Assembly (NCBI RefSeq): GCF_020497125.1
Contig: NW_025422890.1
Coordinates: forward strand, 124,001-188,000
Direction of reading: 5' to 3'
Source: Mauremys mutica
Lineage: Eukaryota > Chordata > Testudines > Geoemydidae
DNA length: 64,000 bases
Below the pieces are notes generated by a model. That model had not been told where the DNA came from and made no database searches. It saw nothing but the letters and a program-made list of their open reading frames with translations. Made by a program: the position numbers and the translations under genes. This document shows positions 20,531 to 31,797 of the stretch, piece after piece (the stretch's first letter is position 1; every line of letters begins with the position of its first letter).

Positions 20531-21400
20531 ATTGAGTAAGAACGATCACACCTTAGAATCTAAATAGATACGTCTACATTCCATAGTTGACCATCTCTCT
20601 CCGCTAGTATAGTGATAAACTTAAATGGGTTACATATTATGCCAGATCAAACTATTTTCTGAATAGCATGCGCTTCATCCCTTTTAGGTGCCACTGTCAT
20701 CTGATCCTGTAGAAGAACTCTGGAGAGCTTCAGCTGATTGCTTTCAACTTTAATATTGGTATCATCAACTAATTAACAGTGTTATTTCCCTTTCAAAACC
20801 TGCACACGCGTTTCCAGAGGAACACTGGTGGAAGCTGACTGAAGTACACAAAGAAGATGATATTATTTTGGGGATTCCTGTCACAGTTATTCACTTTGGG
20901 AACGTTAAATGTACATTGGGGATCCGGTGCTTTTATTTCACCACTGAAATGCAGTACTAAATTATACCACTATCTAACTATGTGTTACATGGGTCCTTTG
21001 AGTTACTTACTGGATAAACATCACACCCTGTGACCGAGACGGTATATTGGAGTTGAGCACACCTACCCAGCCTCCAATAGATTACAATCCATTGTCAACC
21101 CGTTCTTCCTGGATTTCCACCTTTTAAACCAGGACCCCTAGCGACTCTGACAATAAAAGTATGAGTGAATGGAACTAAATTGGTAGGAAATACAACAGTC
21201 TAGTTTTAAATGGTCCACAACCATAAAAGCAACACATCCTCATTTGCTTAAGATGCAGGCGCCCATAGAGAGGCAAGTAAAACTACACCTTTCAATAAAC
21301 TGGACCAGGAATAATTTGACTCTAACATGGCCTGAATGTGCACAATAGAGCGCCGTCATATGTGAAGCATGGTCCAAATCCTTCCTCCCAACACATATCT
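20531..21400. other. Probable ERV 3' region, no intact frame
   Basis: Continues collinearly from integrase and is mirrored in the right arm. Short frames with hydrophobic and Cys-containing stretches near 20860-21120 could be envelope-derived, but I cannot show it. Confidence 0.35.
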
Positions 21401-22153
21401 ACTGTGCTATCCCTCCCTTTGATATGCTGGGTGGTACAAGGCCCACCAATCCATTGTATACACGTGACCCCCCATGGGGCACATCACAATACGTGTAATA
21501 TAGGGCCATAAAGTTTACTCTGTGTGTGACCTGGGCAGGACGATACGGGTACTGCTGTTCTTCCATGGTTGGATTGTGTGTGACTGGAGCAGGATGTGGG
21601 AGGGAGACCCGTGCTCCAGGAGCGGGGAACAAAGGAAGCTGGGAAGTGGGGTCTCAGAAGTCACCTGGCCACATGCCCTGCTCTGCAAATGTTTCGCAGG
21701 TCAGGCGCCCTCCCCCGAGTGCAGCCCACCGGTACCGCTCGCTGACTGAGCTGGGCAGTTCCTGAGAGCTGCTCCCGCAGCAGCTGCTCTTCCTGCCCGA
21801 TTGTGGAGAGTTACTCGGTACTACTGATCGCACCCTGCAGGTACCGTTTTCCAGCGGAGATCTGGCAGCCCTACTCCAGCAGCGGTGCAGACCTGAGCCC
21901 GAGCAAGGGGCTGGGGTGCCAAGAGAAGACCACTGGCCATGTCTCCACACGTTGGGGGTCACTAACCAGGGCAGGTAGAAGGTCCAAGTCTCCATATAGC
22001 AAGCCCGACTGAAACACCCTGGCCCCTGCTCCCCAACGGCTCTGTTGATACTAAGGGCTGCAAGGAGTCGAAGGGCGTCCGCACGCTGAGGAGCCCACAG
22101 CGCTGCAGCGACCCTCCCCGTAGCAGCGCAGCTGCCGCACACTGCCCGGCTCC
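21400..22153. other. Inner arm segment, GC-rich, unrecognised
   Basis: Contains degenerate CACACA...TCCTGCCCAGGTCACACAC minisatellite units (21500-21640, - sense), then GC-rich DNA with no homologue I recognise. A 203-codon frame crosses it on the mirror strand (24581-25192), without familiar motifs. Confidence 0.4.
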
Positions 22154-22189
22154 AAAGCCATCCCTTATATAGTTAAAAGGAAACTTCTT

Positions 22190-22670
22190 AGAGAAGTGTA
22201 TCTCTAGCACAGCTCACCGATGAATTTCTCTTTTGATCTCACGAACAGATCTCGTCCAAACCATTTGCTTTGGAGCGAATGGCTTTTAAAGCATGCGTCA
22301 CTGAGAAATTTATCCCTAGCATAATCACCAACCCGTCTCTTGGTAAACACTAGCAGTGCATCTTCTAAGCTTTTAGACGACGGTTCCTTGAGAAACTTTT
22401 CTGTAGCACAGCTCAAGAATGAATGTTTCATTTTTCCTCTTTCTCTTAAACCGATCTCTTCTAAACCATTATCCGTGCTTACTCGTGGCTTTTGTAGAAT
22501 GATTCTATGAGGAAATTTGTCCCTTGCTCAGCTCAGGAACAAAAGTCTCTTTTTCGTCAGTCTCACGAACCGATCTCTTCCAAGCAAGAGAACAACATCG
22601 TTATGGCTTTTAAATGATGTTTTCTTGAGCCCTTTATTACTAACAGTGCTCAGGAACGAATGGTGACTGG
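22190..22670 (-). repeat. Degenerate ~115-bp tandem repeat, reverse-sense units
   Basis: Units are marked by GAGAAATTTATCCCTAGCA-like starts near 22192, 22303, 22390, 22511 and 22628, followed by CAGCTCAGGAACGAATG and CTCACGAACCGATCTCTTCC. Spacing is 87-121 bp. Reverse complements match the units at 23204-23790. Confidence 0.7.
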
Positions 22671-22704
22671 GTACAGAGTGGTTGCCCAAAAGGGCAAGCT
22701 AAGC

Positions 22705-22890
22705 CAGAAAATTTTGAGGTAAGAAATAAGCAAAAGGACGAATTTTGACAGCGACTTCACTGGAGCCATGCTTTCACAGAGCGGGGTTAGTTTTCATCAT
22801 CCTTTTAGCCTCATCGGGGTCCTTAGAGCTCTCTAGCTGTATTATGGAACGTTTAGACTAGGTACTGAAAGCACGAAACAAGACAAGCTG
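22705..22890 (+). repeat. Diverged direct repeat, copy 1
   Basis: Shares AAATAAGCAAAAGGACG, CTTCACTGGAGCCATG, TTTTCATCAT and AACGTTTAGACTAGGTA with 23805-23965, in the same order and orientation. Confidence 0.75.
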
Positions 22891-22969
22891 GATTATTTTT
22901 AAAAGCAGGATAACTGACCTAGAAAATTACTTCTCAAAAGGATAATGCAGTTTCAGAACAAAAGGCTTA

Positions 22970-23045
22970 GTTTGTTGTATGCAGTGTTGTTAGAACCGTG
23001 CTAGTAGCGCGACAAAATGGGTGAAGTCATAGGTTTCATTGCAGC
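22970..23045 (+). mobile_element. Possible Penelope-like fragment
   Basis: GCAGTGTTGTTAGAACCGTG followed by AAATGGGTGAAGTCATA resembles the common turtle motif GCAGTGTTGTTGTAGCCGTG...AAGGTGGGTGAGGTAATA found beside Penelope-like copies. Short and diverged. Confidence 0.4.
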
Positions 23046-23203
23046 CTGTTCCAGGGGGGGTCCGCGAAGTAGGGCTGGCATTAGACTCACCCTATCCAGG
23101 CAAGCTTCCTTCGAAAGCCGTTAGGCCTCGCCCCTCCTGGTTTGCTAGACATCAGGTCATGTAACCTGGTAAAAATGACCATTCAATTGCTCTCTAATGA
23201 TAG

Positions 23204-23790
23204 TGATAAACTTGTCATGGAATCAGCCTCTACAAACTTTTCAGTTTCCCTTCTGGTAGGTGTGTAGAGCTCGGTTCGTGAAAAATACTCAAAATGAGCA
23301 GACATAAAATTTTTCATGGGATGGGCCTTCGAAGCCATTAGTATTCTCCCCTGCTTCTTTGTTAAAGACTGGCTCACGAAAAAACTAAAACTATGAACGT
23401 CATTCCTGACCCGTGCTAATCATAACTTCTTGTAGAATTTTACTCTAGACGTCTTTAGGATAAACTGCTGCTGGTTTGGTAGAGCTCGGGTCTGAAAAAA
23501 TTAACAAACGAGAAAGTCATTCCTCATCCGTGCTAGTGGCAAATTTCTCATGGAGTCTTGCTGTAAAAGCCATGAGCCATCTCGCCTGGTGGTTTGGTAG
23601 CGATCGCTTTGTGAAAATTACCAAACAGGAAAGAGACAATGATTCCTGGGACAGACGAGTAAACTTCGTGGGTGAATACTCACGCCGTCAGACTTCGAAA
23701 TTCATTCTTGTTCAGGGCTAGAGACAAATTTCTCATGGTATGCTTTTGCGAAAGTATTTCGGTTTCTCTCCTGTTGACTTGGTAGGGAGC
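23204..23790 (+). repeat. Degenerate ~115-bp tandem repeat, forward-sense units
   Basis: Units have GTGCTAGTGGCAAATTTCTC starts near 23204, 23305, 23420, 23530 and 23728, then GGTTTGGTAGAGCTCGG and ACCAAACAGGAAAG. This is the reverse sense of the units at 22190-22670. One interval is stretched to about 195 bp. Confidence 0.7.
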
Positions 23791-23804
23791 GTTTCCACCA
23801 AAAG

Positions 23805-23965
23805 GAGAAGCCAGAAAATGTTGGGGGTAGGAAATAAGCAAAAGGACGGCTTTTGCCATCGCCTTCACTGGAGCCATGACTTCACACAGAAGGGTTGGTT
23901 TTCATCATGCCTTTAGCCTCATTGTGTACTTAAGTATAATGAAACGTTTAGACTAGGTAATGAAA
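23805..23965 (+). repeat. Diverged direct repeat, copy 2
   Basis: Partner of 22705-22890, about 1.1 kb downstream, with the same motif order. Confidence 0.75.
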
Positions 23966-24084
23966 TGATTAAACCTCACACCTTGTCAAAGTGTCTGAAA
24001 TGGGCTATCTTTAGTATCGCTTCAAAAGCTTGTCCCCTCGTGTTAATGAATTAGCCTCTTAGAGTTGTCAGGAAACCCGCCCCC

Positions 24085-24232
24085 AACCTTTTCATGCTCT
24101 CTGTATGTCTATATAGCCTTACTATATGTTCCAGTCTATGCATCCGATGAAGTGGGTTGTAGCCCACGGAAGCTTATACTCAAATACATTTGTTCGACTC
24201 TAAGGTGCCACGAGCACTCCTGTTCTTTTATT
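24085..24232 (+). mobile_element. Penelope-like element tail fragment
   Basis: CATCCGATGAAGTGGGTTGT, GCCCACGGAAGCTTATAC and CTAAGGTGCCACGAGCACTC match the terminal-region pattern of the Penelope-like element at 12631 read on its own strand. No coding part. Confidence 0.65.
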
Positions 24233-24439
24233 AAAAAATTCAGTAGCGTCACTAGATGGCGATGCTGAATCACTGACCACCAACTTCAATGAATAGAACT
24301 GCATGGGACAAAAAGAGCTCGAGGGTTTAACGCTCAGATCCGCGTCTGCGCTCCTCTGGTCTCGCCTCTCACGTTGGCACCAGTATCGTAACCCTGACCT
24401 CTCACGACAACTAGCAAAATTCCCGTATCTTCCAGCTTT

Positions 24440-24600
24440 CTAAGACGTTACCACCAGGAGAGATTTCTCATGGCTTTTACACGAAGACGCCATGAGTAAT
24501 TAGTCACTGGCACTGACGAGGAATGGATTGCTATTTGGTAATTTTATCACACCCGATCTCTACCAAACCAGCAGCAGCTAATGCTAACGACTGTTAGAGT
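24440..24600 (-). repeat. Outlying unit of the ~115-bp repeat
   Basis: ACCAGGAGAGATTTCTCATGG, CACTGACGAGGAATGG and CGATCTCTACCAAACCAGC match the reverse-sense unit; a single diverged copy next to the right arm. Confidence 0.5.
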
Positions 24601-24692
24601 AACATTCCGTGAGACGTCTGTCACTAGCCCGGTGGTAGGGCTGAGGTGGGCTAGAAGGAAAATTTGGGGGACTACGTCAGAGGTGGGCGAGC

Positions 24693-27253
24693 GGAGCCGG
24701 GCAGTGTGCGGCAGCTGCGCTGCTACGGGGAGGGTCGCTGCAGCGCTGTGGGCTCCTCAGCGTGCGGACGCCCTTCGACTCCTTGCAGCCCTTAGTATCA
24801 ACAGAGCCGTTGGGGAGCAGGGGCCAGGGTGTTTCAGTCGGGCTTGCTATATGGAGACTTGGACCTTCTACCTGCCCTGGTTAGTGACCCCCAACGTGTG
24901 GAGACATGGCCAGTGGTCTTCTCTTGGCACCCCAGCCCCTTGCTCGGGCTCAGGTCTGCACCGCTGCTGGAGTAGGGCTGCCAGATCTCCGCTGGAAAAC
25001 GGTACCTGCAGGGTGCGATCAGTAGTACCGAGTAACTCTCCACAATCGGGCAGGAAGAGCAGCTGCTGCGGGAGCAGCTCTCAGGAACTGCCCAGCTCAG
25101 TCAGCGAGCGGTACCGGTGGGCTGCACTCGGGGGAGGGCGCCTGACCTGCGAAACATTTGCAGAGCAGGGCATGTGGCCAGGTGACTTCTGAGACCCCCC
25201 TTCCCAGCTTCCTTTGTTCCCCGCTCCTGGAGCACGGGTCTCCCTCCCACATCCTGCTCCAGTCACACACAATCCAACCATGGAAGAACAGCAGTACCCG
25301 TATCGTCCTGCCCAGGTCACACACAGAGTAAACTTTATGGCCCTATATTACACGTATTGTGATGTGCCCCATGGGGGGTCACGTGTATACAATGGATTGG
25401 TGGGCCTTGTACCACCCAGCATATCAAAGGGAGGGATAGCACAGTAGATATGTGTTGGGAGGAAGGATTTGGACCATGCTTCACATATGACGGCGCTCTA
25501 TTGTGCACATTCAGGCCATGTTAGAGTCAAATTATTCCTGGTCCAGTTTATTGAAAGGTGTAGTTTTACTTGCCTCTCTATGGGCGCCTGCATCTTAAGC
25601 AAATGAGGATGTGTTGCTTTTATGGTTGTGGACCATTTAAAACTAGACTGTTGTATTTCCTACCAATTTAGTTCCATTCACTCATACTTTTATTGTCAGA
25701 GTCGCTAGGGGTCCTGGTTTAAAAGGTGGAAATCCCGGAAGAACGGGTTGACAATGACGATTGTAATCTATTGGAGGCTGGGTAGGTGTGCTCAACTACA
25801 ATATACCGTCACGGTCACAGGGTGTGATGTTTATCCAGTAAGTAACTCAAAGGACCCATGTAACACATAGTTAGATAGTGGTATAATTTAGTACTGCATT
25901 TCAGTGGTGAAATAAAAGCACCGGATCCCCAATGTACATTTAACGTTCCCAAAGTGAATAACTGTGACAGGAATCCCCAAAATAATATCATCTTCTTTGT
26001 GTACTTCAGTCAGCTTCCACCAGTGTTCCTCTGGAAACGCGTGTGCAGGTTTTGAAAGGGAAATAACACTGTTAATTAGTTGATGATACCAATATTAAAG
26101 TTGGAAGCAATCAGCTGAAGCTCTCCAGAGTTCTTCTACAGGATCAGATGACAGTGGCACCTAAAAGGGATGAAGCGCATGCTATTCAGAAAATAGTTTG
26201 ATCTGGCATAATATGTAACCCATTTAAGTTTATCACTATACTAGCGGAGAGAGATGGTCAACTATGGAATGTAGACGTATCTATTTAGATTCTAAGGTGT
26301 GATCGTTCTTACTCAATTTAAATGTTACCTGATCTCCAGGTTCCCATAAAGTGCGTTGATTAGTTCTTTGTTTTTGCATTGTCTTATTAATATGTCCAAT
26401 AACCTTATTGATCCTGAACTGTAATGAGGTTTTAGACTCCTGTAATTGTTTTAACCATTGGAAATAATCATTCTGGACTTGTCTGGGATGATCCTTGGGG
26501 GGGGTGTATAGTAAAATCTGCAGGCTCAATCATTAACTTAATTGATTGACTGATATTAATCTGGCATGGATGGATCTTAGGGTTCTCACACAGTTATTAC
26601 TGTGAGTGGCAGCTAGGCAGATTCTCAGGCCATACATATACCAGTATGGTATATTACTTTTCACAATACCTCTTTAATAGTGCTATTTATTCTTCTTTCC
26701 TGAACAGAGGACGGGGGTCAGTATGGAATGTGGCATTCTGGCTGATCTCCAGGGCTTGTAACATTATCGTTAAAATTTGCCCCACAAATGCACTTTCATT
26801 ATCTGAGTCTCAGGGGTTCCATAGCTGTACACTTCAGTGAAAAGCCTTTTAGCTGCAGTTCTAGCACTATTAGCCCTAGTGGGGAATGCGTCCACCCATC
26901 CTGAAAATGAATCTATACTAACCAACAAATACTGGAATCCTTCGTTTCTCCTCGGCAGCTTATCAATGAAAACTATCTGTATATTATGCCACGGTCCCAG
27001 GTGCATCATTGGTTGCCAGTGCGAAGGACGAGCTTTTGCATAGTGCACACAATTTTGCACCAATGTACTCATCATCTTCCATACCGTCTCAGTCTGCTAC
27101 TGCCTTAGCCTTCTTAGGTCGCTTCTGTCCCGTCATGCGTGAACTGATGTGCCGCTTCAGTCAGCTTCTGCCTCGCCGTTTTCCCCTGAGTTTGGCTGCA
27201 ATTATCACTCGCATCGCTAGATGGCAGCAGTGTAGCAGAAATGAGCTCAGGCG
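24693..27253 (-). repeat. Right arm of the 2.56-kb inverted repeat
   Basis: Mirror of 19597-22153, with a spacer of about 2.5 kb. It ends at 27253 in the same GAGCTCAGGCGCGTTC sequence that lies inside Harbinger on the left. Outside, however, it continues into more ERV pol rather than Harbinger. Confidence 0.93.
26281..27210 (-). pseudogene. Endogenous retrovirus integrase relic (right arm)
   Basis: Mirror copy of the left-arm integrase on the - strand. The zinc-site half with a His-x3-His pattern is more legible here (near 27150), within a frame that joins upstream pol. The core frameshift before the second Asp is the same as on the left. The C-terminal part (26281-26529) has an LWEPGDQVTFKL segment typical of integrase C-terminal domains. 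Confidence 0.85.
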
Positions 27254-28137
27254 CGTTCCTGGCTTCTAGAAGCAATTGCTCTGTTTTGCCGCTGGGTGAT
27301 AGCATCGCCTCGGCGGTTCCACACTTCACTCCCTGCTGTGGGCTTCGTAACTGACTGGGGTTCCTTGCCATCCAAGAATGGATACATTCCCATTCTCCTA
27401 GGTATGCTAGCTCCTTCCCATCTGCTCCCTCCCAATGATTTCGTTGCTAGTCAACTATCCAATCCTGTATGCCTTTCTCGCAAAAATCCCTGTCTGCATA
27501 GATATAGATTGGTCCGGGAAAGCGTCAATATCATTTAAAAACATGATATATGACATGAAGCGCTGCATGTTGCGCTGAGCCATGAGCTAAATGTCCTTGA
27601 TTCACTTCCTTCCATAGGTTTATGGCAGCATATTTACTATAGCGTTTCCCCTTAACAACTACTGAGCTGCCATCAGTAAACCAGATCTGTTTCTCCTGCC
27701 CTTAAGGAGGGTGCCTCCACCAGTGCAATTTTTTGTTCTAAAGTAATCTCGGACATTCATGCTTAGTTCCTTTTTCAATTAAAGTGTGAGTCAATAAATC
27801 GGGCTTAGGTACGGTTTCGGTAACGATCCCTATATTGATCAGAATGAGGGTTCATTGAGCCACAGGTGTATTGGAGACCCTGCTTCCTATCAGTTTGTCA
27901 AATAAGATATAGTTGAGTGGGGTATGAGTACTTTGAATTGTGATCAGGGCTGTGCTCGTGAGCGGGTCAAAAGACTGGATTGCCCAAACAGCTGATAAAC
28001 AATCAGGATCACAAGGATCAAAATTTAATTCAGCACCTTGAAGTTTTTTTACACTCATATGCTACTGGCGCTAATTTGCCTGCCTCGTTATTTTGCATGA
28101 GAGTAGCTGCTAAGGCAACCTCAGGGCTTTGACTCAT
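27254..28137 (-). pseudogene. ERV pol relic: RT connection and RNase H
   Basis: On the - strand, from about 28130 downward: KLAPVAYECKKLQGAELNFD-type connection sequence and LSAVWAIQSF. After frame changes comes WFTDGSS, the RNase H catalytic Asp motif, near 27690-27710. It then joins the integrase zinc region in the right arm. Several stops and frameshifts. Order and strand agree with the integrase relic, so this is one decayed provirus read leftwards. Confidence 0.75.
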
Positions 28138-28149
28138 CGGGGGTGTGAC

Positions 28150-28350
28150 GCCCAGGTCACACACACATCCTGAGCTTGAGAGAACAGCTGTACCTCCATC
28201 ATCCTGCCCCAGTCACACACAGATCCCGAGCTTGGGAGAACCGCTGTACCTCCAGCGTCCTGCCCTAGTCATCCCCCCCAACTGTGGCTGTCCCTCCCGC
28301 TTCCTACCACATTCACACACATCCAGAGCACAGCTTTCCCTCCCCATCCT
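28150..28350 (+). repeat. ~57-bp minisatellite, about three units
   Basis: Repeats GTCACACACA...CCTGAGCTTGAGAGAAC, then GCTGTACCTCCA and TCCTGCCC. Related units occur in both arms of the inverted repeat (21500-21640, 25230-25330). Confidence 0.8.
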
Positions 28351-28365
28351 ACCCTACTTACCGCT

Positions 28366-29250
28366 TGTGAAATTGTACCCTGTAGGACTTTATGAAGCTA
28401 TGGTGATGAGTTTAAATATAATGTAACTGTAACATGTTTCATTTAAAAGGTCTCTTGTAAAGTATCATTACAAAGCTTATAATCTCCTGTGTTCACCCTA
28501 TTTGTATAAATGTACCAGTCTTGTCTCTGTCTCTAGAAATATGAAATATAACGCTGAGGGCCTATTGTACTTATGCAACATTTGGGCCATTAATGGTGGT
28601 TTGGAATCTGGATGGCTCCCATTAACCATGACGATTGTCTGCATCCGGGTGTGTTTTACTTGTAAGTCTCCCTGTAGACAGTGTGCTGGCAAATGGGCAA
28701 TGAAGTCTTACAGTGACATGTGAGCCTATCACCTGAAGTGAAATCCATCTTTCCATTGAGAGGGAGGGCTGGGAACCCAGAAAGGGACAAAGGATTCGCG
28801 CCTCATGCAAAAGATGTATCAATGGGTGGAACAGAACAAACGGAACAGCCATCATGAGGCAACCCCTAGCTACCACCTGAGCTGGAACAAAGGCTGGACC
28901 AGACGGTAAGGATCGTGCCCAGACTAGAAAGGCGTCAAGTCTGTGAAAGAAACATACGGAACATCTCTGCAGGTGAGATTTTTATCTGTATTCAGTTGTA
29001 TTACTGTAGTAGACTTAGATTTGCGTGTTTTATTTTATTTTACTTGGTAATTTGCTTTGTTCTGTCTGCTCCTACTTGGAACCACTTAAATCCTACTAGC
29101 TGTATTTAATAAAATCACTTTTTACTTATTAATTAACCCAGAGTATGTCGGCTGGCAAACAGCTGTGCATATCACTCTATCAGTGTTATAGCAGGTGAAC
29201 AATTTATGAGTTTACCCTGAATAAGCTTTAGACAGGGTAAACTTGGGGTT
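28366..29250 (+). mobile_element. Gypsy-type LTR, 3'-truncated
   Basis: Starts TGTGAAATTGTACCCTGTAG, includes TTTGTATAAATG, AATAAAATCACTTTTT and CTCTATCAGTGTTATAG. Its 3' half aligns with the leader before the gag relic (14999-15561). The end is lost near TAAACTTGGGGTTTACC. Confidence 0.75.
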
Positions 29251-30404
29251 TACCCCCCTAACCAGAATGCTCACATCCGCTGAAGCAAGGTAGAGAGCAG
29301 GGCTAGCATGCCATGACCAGGAACTCTTGCCCAGTGATGTGGAAGAGGTGAGGACTGAGTATCTTTGGTTACATGCCTCTGGAAAGTTGGATGTCTAGAT
29401 TGCGCAGGTCCATTTCTTCCAGATGCTCTTCCTGGGGCTGAGACTCTTGCCCTGCTCCGCTCCACTGGCCTGAGGAGTCTTCTGCAAGCACAGGAGATAA
29501 CCCAAGAAAGAGTCTTCGGTTCCCAAAGCTCTACTGAGGCGTGAGCTCTTGCTCTCCCTGCCTCCCGCTCCAATCTACTCTGCATCACCCCCAGTGAATG
29601 AACAGAAATGGATTCAACACCTATGGATCAATAGGCTGGTTACACCCATTTTTGCATCACTCTAGCAAACAGTATCACAGTATCACAGTAGGAGTCTCTT
29701 GCACTCCTCCCACATCTCCTCTCTTGCAGGCTTTTGAGACCAAGCCTGTTGGGATGCACACTTGCCCAGATGTGACCAGATTCAGTCATACATAAAATTA
29801 GTTAACCTTGTCTACTTTCTACATTTCAAACCGTAATTATCCCATATTTAACTGGTGTCCAAGCGGGGCTTAAAACAGGTCTTTGCATTAACAAGGTTGT
29901 CCAAAAATTGTGTAATTGTAAACATTAGAGAGCTTGGTTATTGCTTAAAAACAAGTTCAACTTGAAATGAATTTTATAAACTATTTATTCATAATTTGGA
30001 ACATCCTTGGAAGTTTTATTACTGGGGGCATGAATAATTAACAATCAAACCTAGGGTCTTCACTTTAAAGTGTTAGTTTCCACATTATTCTGAATAATGA
30101 GGATTTTCAGCCACATATTTATATATTTACTATGAAACAAGCAACGTTTGTCCTTATTGGAGCATTTGTGAGCTTTGCTTTAAGGTTAAAGCTTTTGAAA
30201 AAGAAAAGCAAACAGGGTGAGGCAGTAAAGTAGCTGGCTACTCTGTAATGCCTCCATCACATACACTTGCTGGTAAATCGCCACTGGAAAAACACTCTCT
30301 TTCCCAATTCGGAAGGTAAGATTCTGTTAGAGTCCAATCGGAACAGTGAATGGAAGTTAAGATGCTCTGGTACTCGCTCTATTAGAGTCCAACCAGGAAC
30401 AGTG
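29251..30404. other. No gene recognised
   Basis: AT-rich intergenic DNA in its second half; no conserved frame, RNA or bounded element seen. Confidence 0.5.
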
Positions 30405-31797
30405 AGCACAGAATCACAGAATCATAGAATCTCAGGGTTGGAAGGGACCTCAGGAGGTCATCTAGTCCAAGCCCCTGCTCAAAGCAGGACCAAACCCAAC
30501 TAAATCATCCCAGCCAGGGCTTTGTCAAGCCTGACCTTAAAAACCTCTAAGGAAAGAGATTCCACCACCTCCCTAGGGAACCCATTCCAGTTCTTCACCA
30601 CCCTACTAGTGAAAAAGTTTTTCCTAATGTCCAACCTAAACCTCCCCCTCTGCAACTTGAGACCATTACTCCTTGTTCTGTCATCTTCTACCACTGAGAA
30701 CAGTCTAGATCCATCCTCTTTGGAACCCCCTTTCAGGTACTTGAAAGCAGCTATCAAATCCCCCCTCCTTCTTCTCTTCTCCAGGCTAAACAATCCCAGT
30801 TCCCTCAGCCTCTCCTCATAAGTCATGTGCTCCAGCTCCCTAATCATTTTTGTTGCCCTCCGCTGGACTCTCTCCAATTTATCCACATCCTTCTTGTAGT
30901 GTGGGGCCCAAAACTGGACACAGTACTCCAAATGAGGCCTCACCAGTGCTGAATAGAGGGGAATGATCACATCCCTCGATCTGCTTGAAATGCCCCTACT
31001 TATACAACCCAAAATGCCATTAGCCTTCTTGGCAACAAGGGCACACTGTTGACTCATATTCGGCTTTTCGTCCACCGTAACCCCTAGGTCCTTTTCTGCA
31101 GAACTGCTGCCCAGCCATTCGGTCCCTAGTCTGTAGCAGTGCATGGGATTCTTCCATCCTAAGTGCAGGACTCTGCACTTCTCCTTGTTGAACCTCATCA
31201 TATTTCTTTTGGCCCAATCCTCTAATTTGCGTAGGTCCCTCTGTATCCTATCCCTACCCTCCAGCGTATCAACCACTCCTCCCAGTTTAGTGTCATCTGC
31301 AAACTTGCTAAGGGTGCAGTCCACACCATCCTCCAGATTGTTAATGAAGATATTGAACAAAACCGGCCCCAGCACCGAACCTTGGGGCGCTCCACTTGAG
31401 ACCGGCTGCCAACTAGACATGGAACCATTGATCATGACCCGTTGAGCCCGACCATCTAGCCAGTTTTCCATCCACCTTACTGTCCATTCATCCAGCCCAG
31501 ACTTCTTTAACTTGCTGGCAAGAATACAGTGGGAGACTGTATCAAAAGCTTTGCTAAACTCCAGAAATAGCACATCCACTGCTTTCCCCTCATCCACAGA
31601 GCCGGTTATCTTGTCATAGAAGGCAATTAGGTTAGTCAGGTATGACTTGCCCTTGGTGAATCCATGCTGACTGTTCCTGATCACTTTCCCCTCCTTTAAG
31701 TGGTTCAGAATTGATTCCTTGAGGACCTGTTCCATGATTTTTCCAGGGACTGAGGTGAGGCTGACTGGCCTGTAGTTCCCTGGATCTTCCTTCCAGA
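30405..31797 (-). pseudogene. CR1 LINE, 5'-truncated with complete 3' end
   Basis: A 411-codon frame (31735 to 30500) covers most of the reverse transcriptase and the whole C-terminal region: [83 protein letters not shown]. The 3' end carries the CR1 tail ATTCTATGATTCTGTGATT-type repeat (30415-30435 on +). The endonuclease part is missing, so it cannot move by itself. It has no stop at the position that is TGA in A and C, which marks B as the less-altered copy. Confidence 0.95.

Larger units (their letters stand above)
19597..22153 (+). repeat. Left arm of a 2.56-kb inverted repeat
   Basis: Reverse-complement match to 24693-27253; paired coordinates sum to about 46846-46850 throughout. Differences are a few substitutions and short indels (for example 10 bp near 19735). 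The outer two thirds is ERV-derived; the inner part (about 21400-22150) is GC-rich and unrecognised. The arm starts inside Harbinger sequence. Confidence 0.93.

Noticed and set aside
24581..25192. 203-codon frame across the right arm as a gene
   Set aside because: No recognisable motif, and its mirror in the left arm is shorter and begins differently; likely chance in GC-rich DNA.
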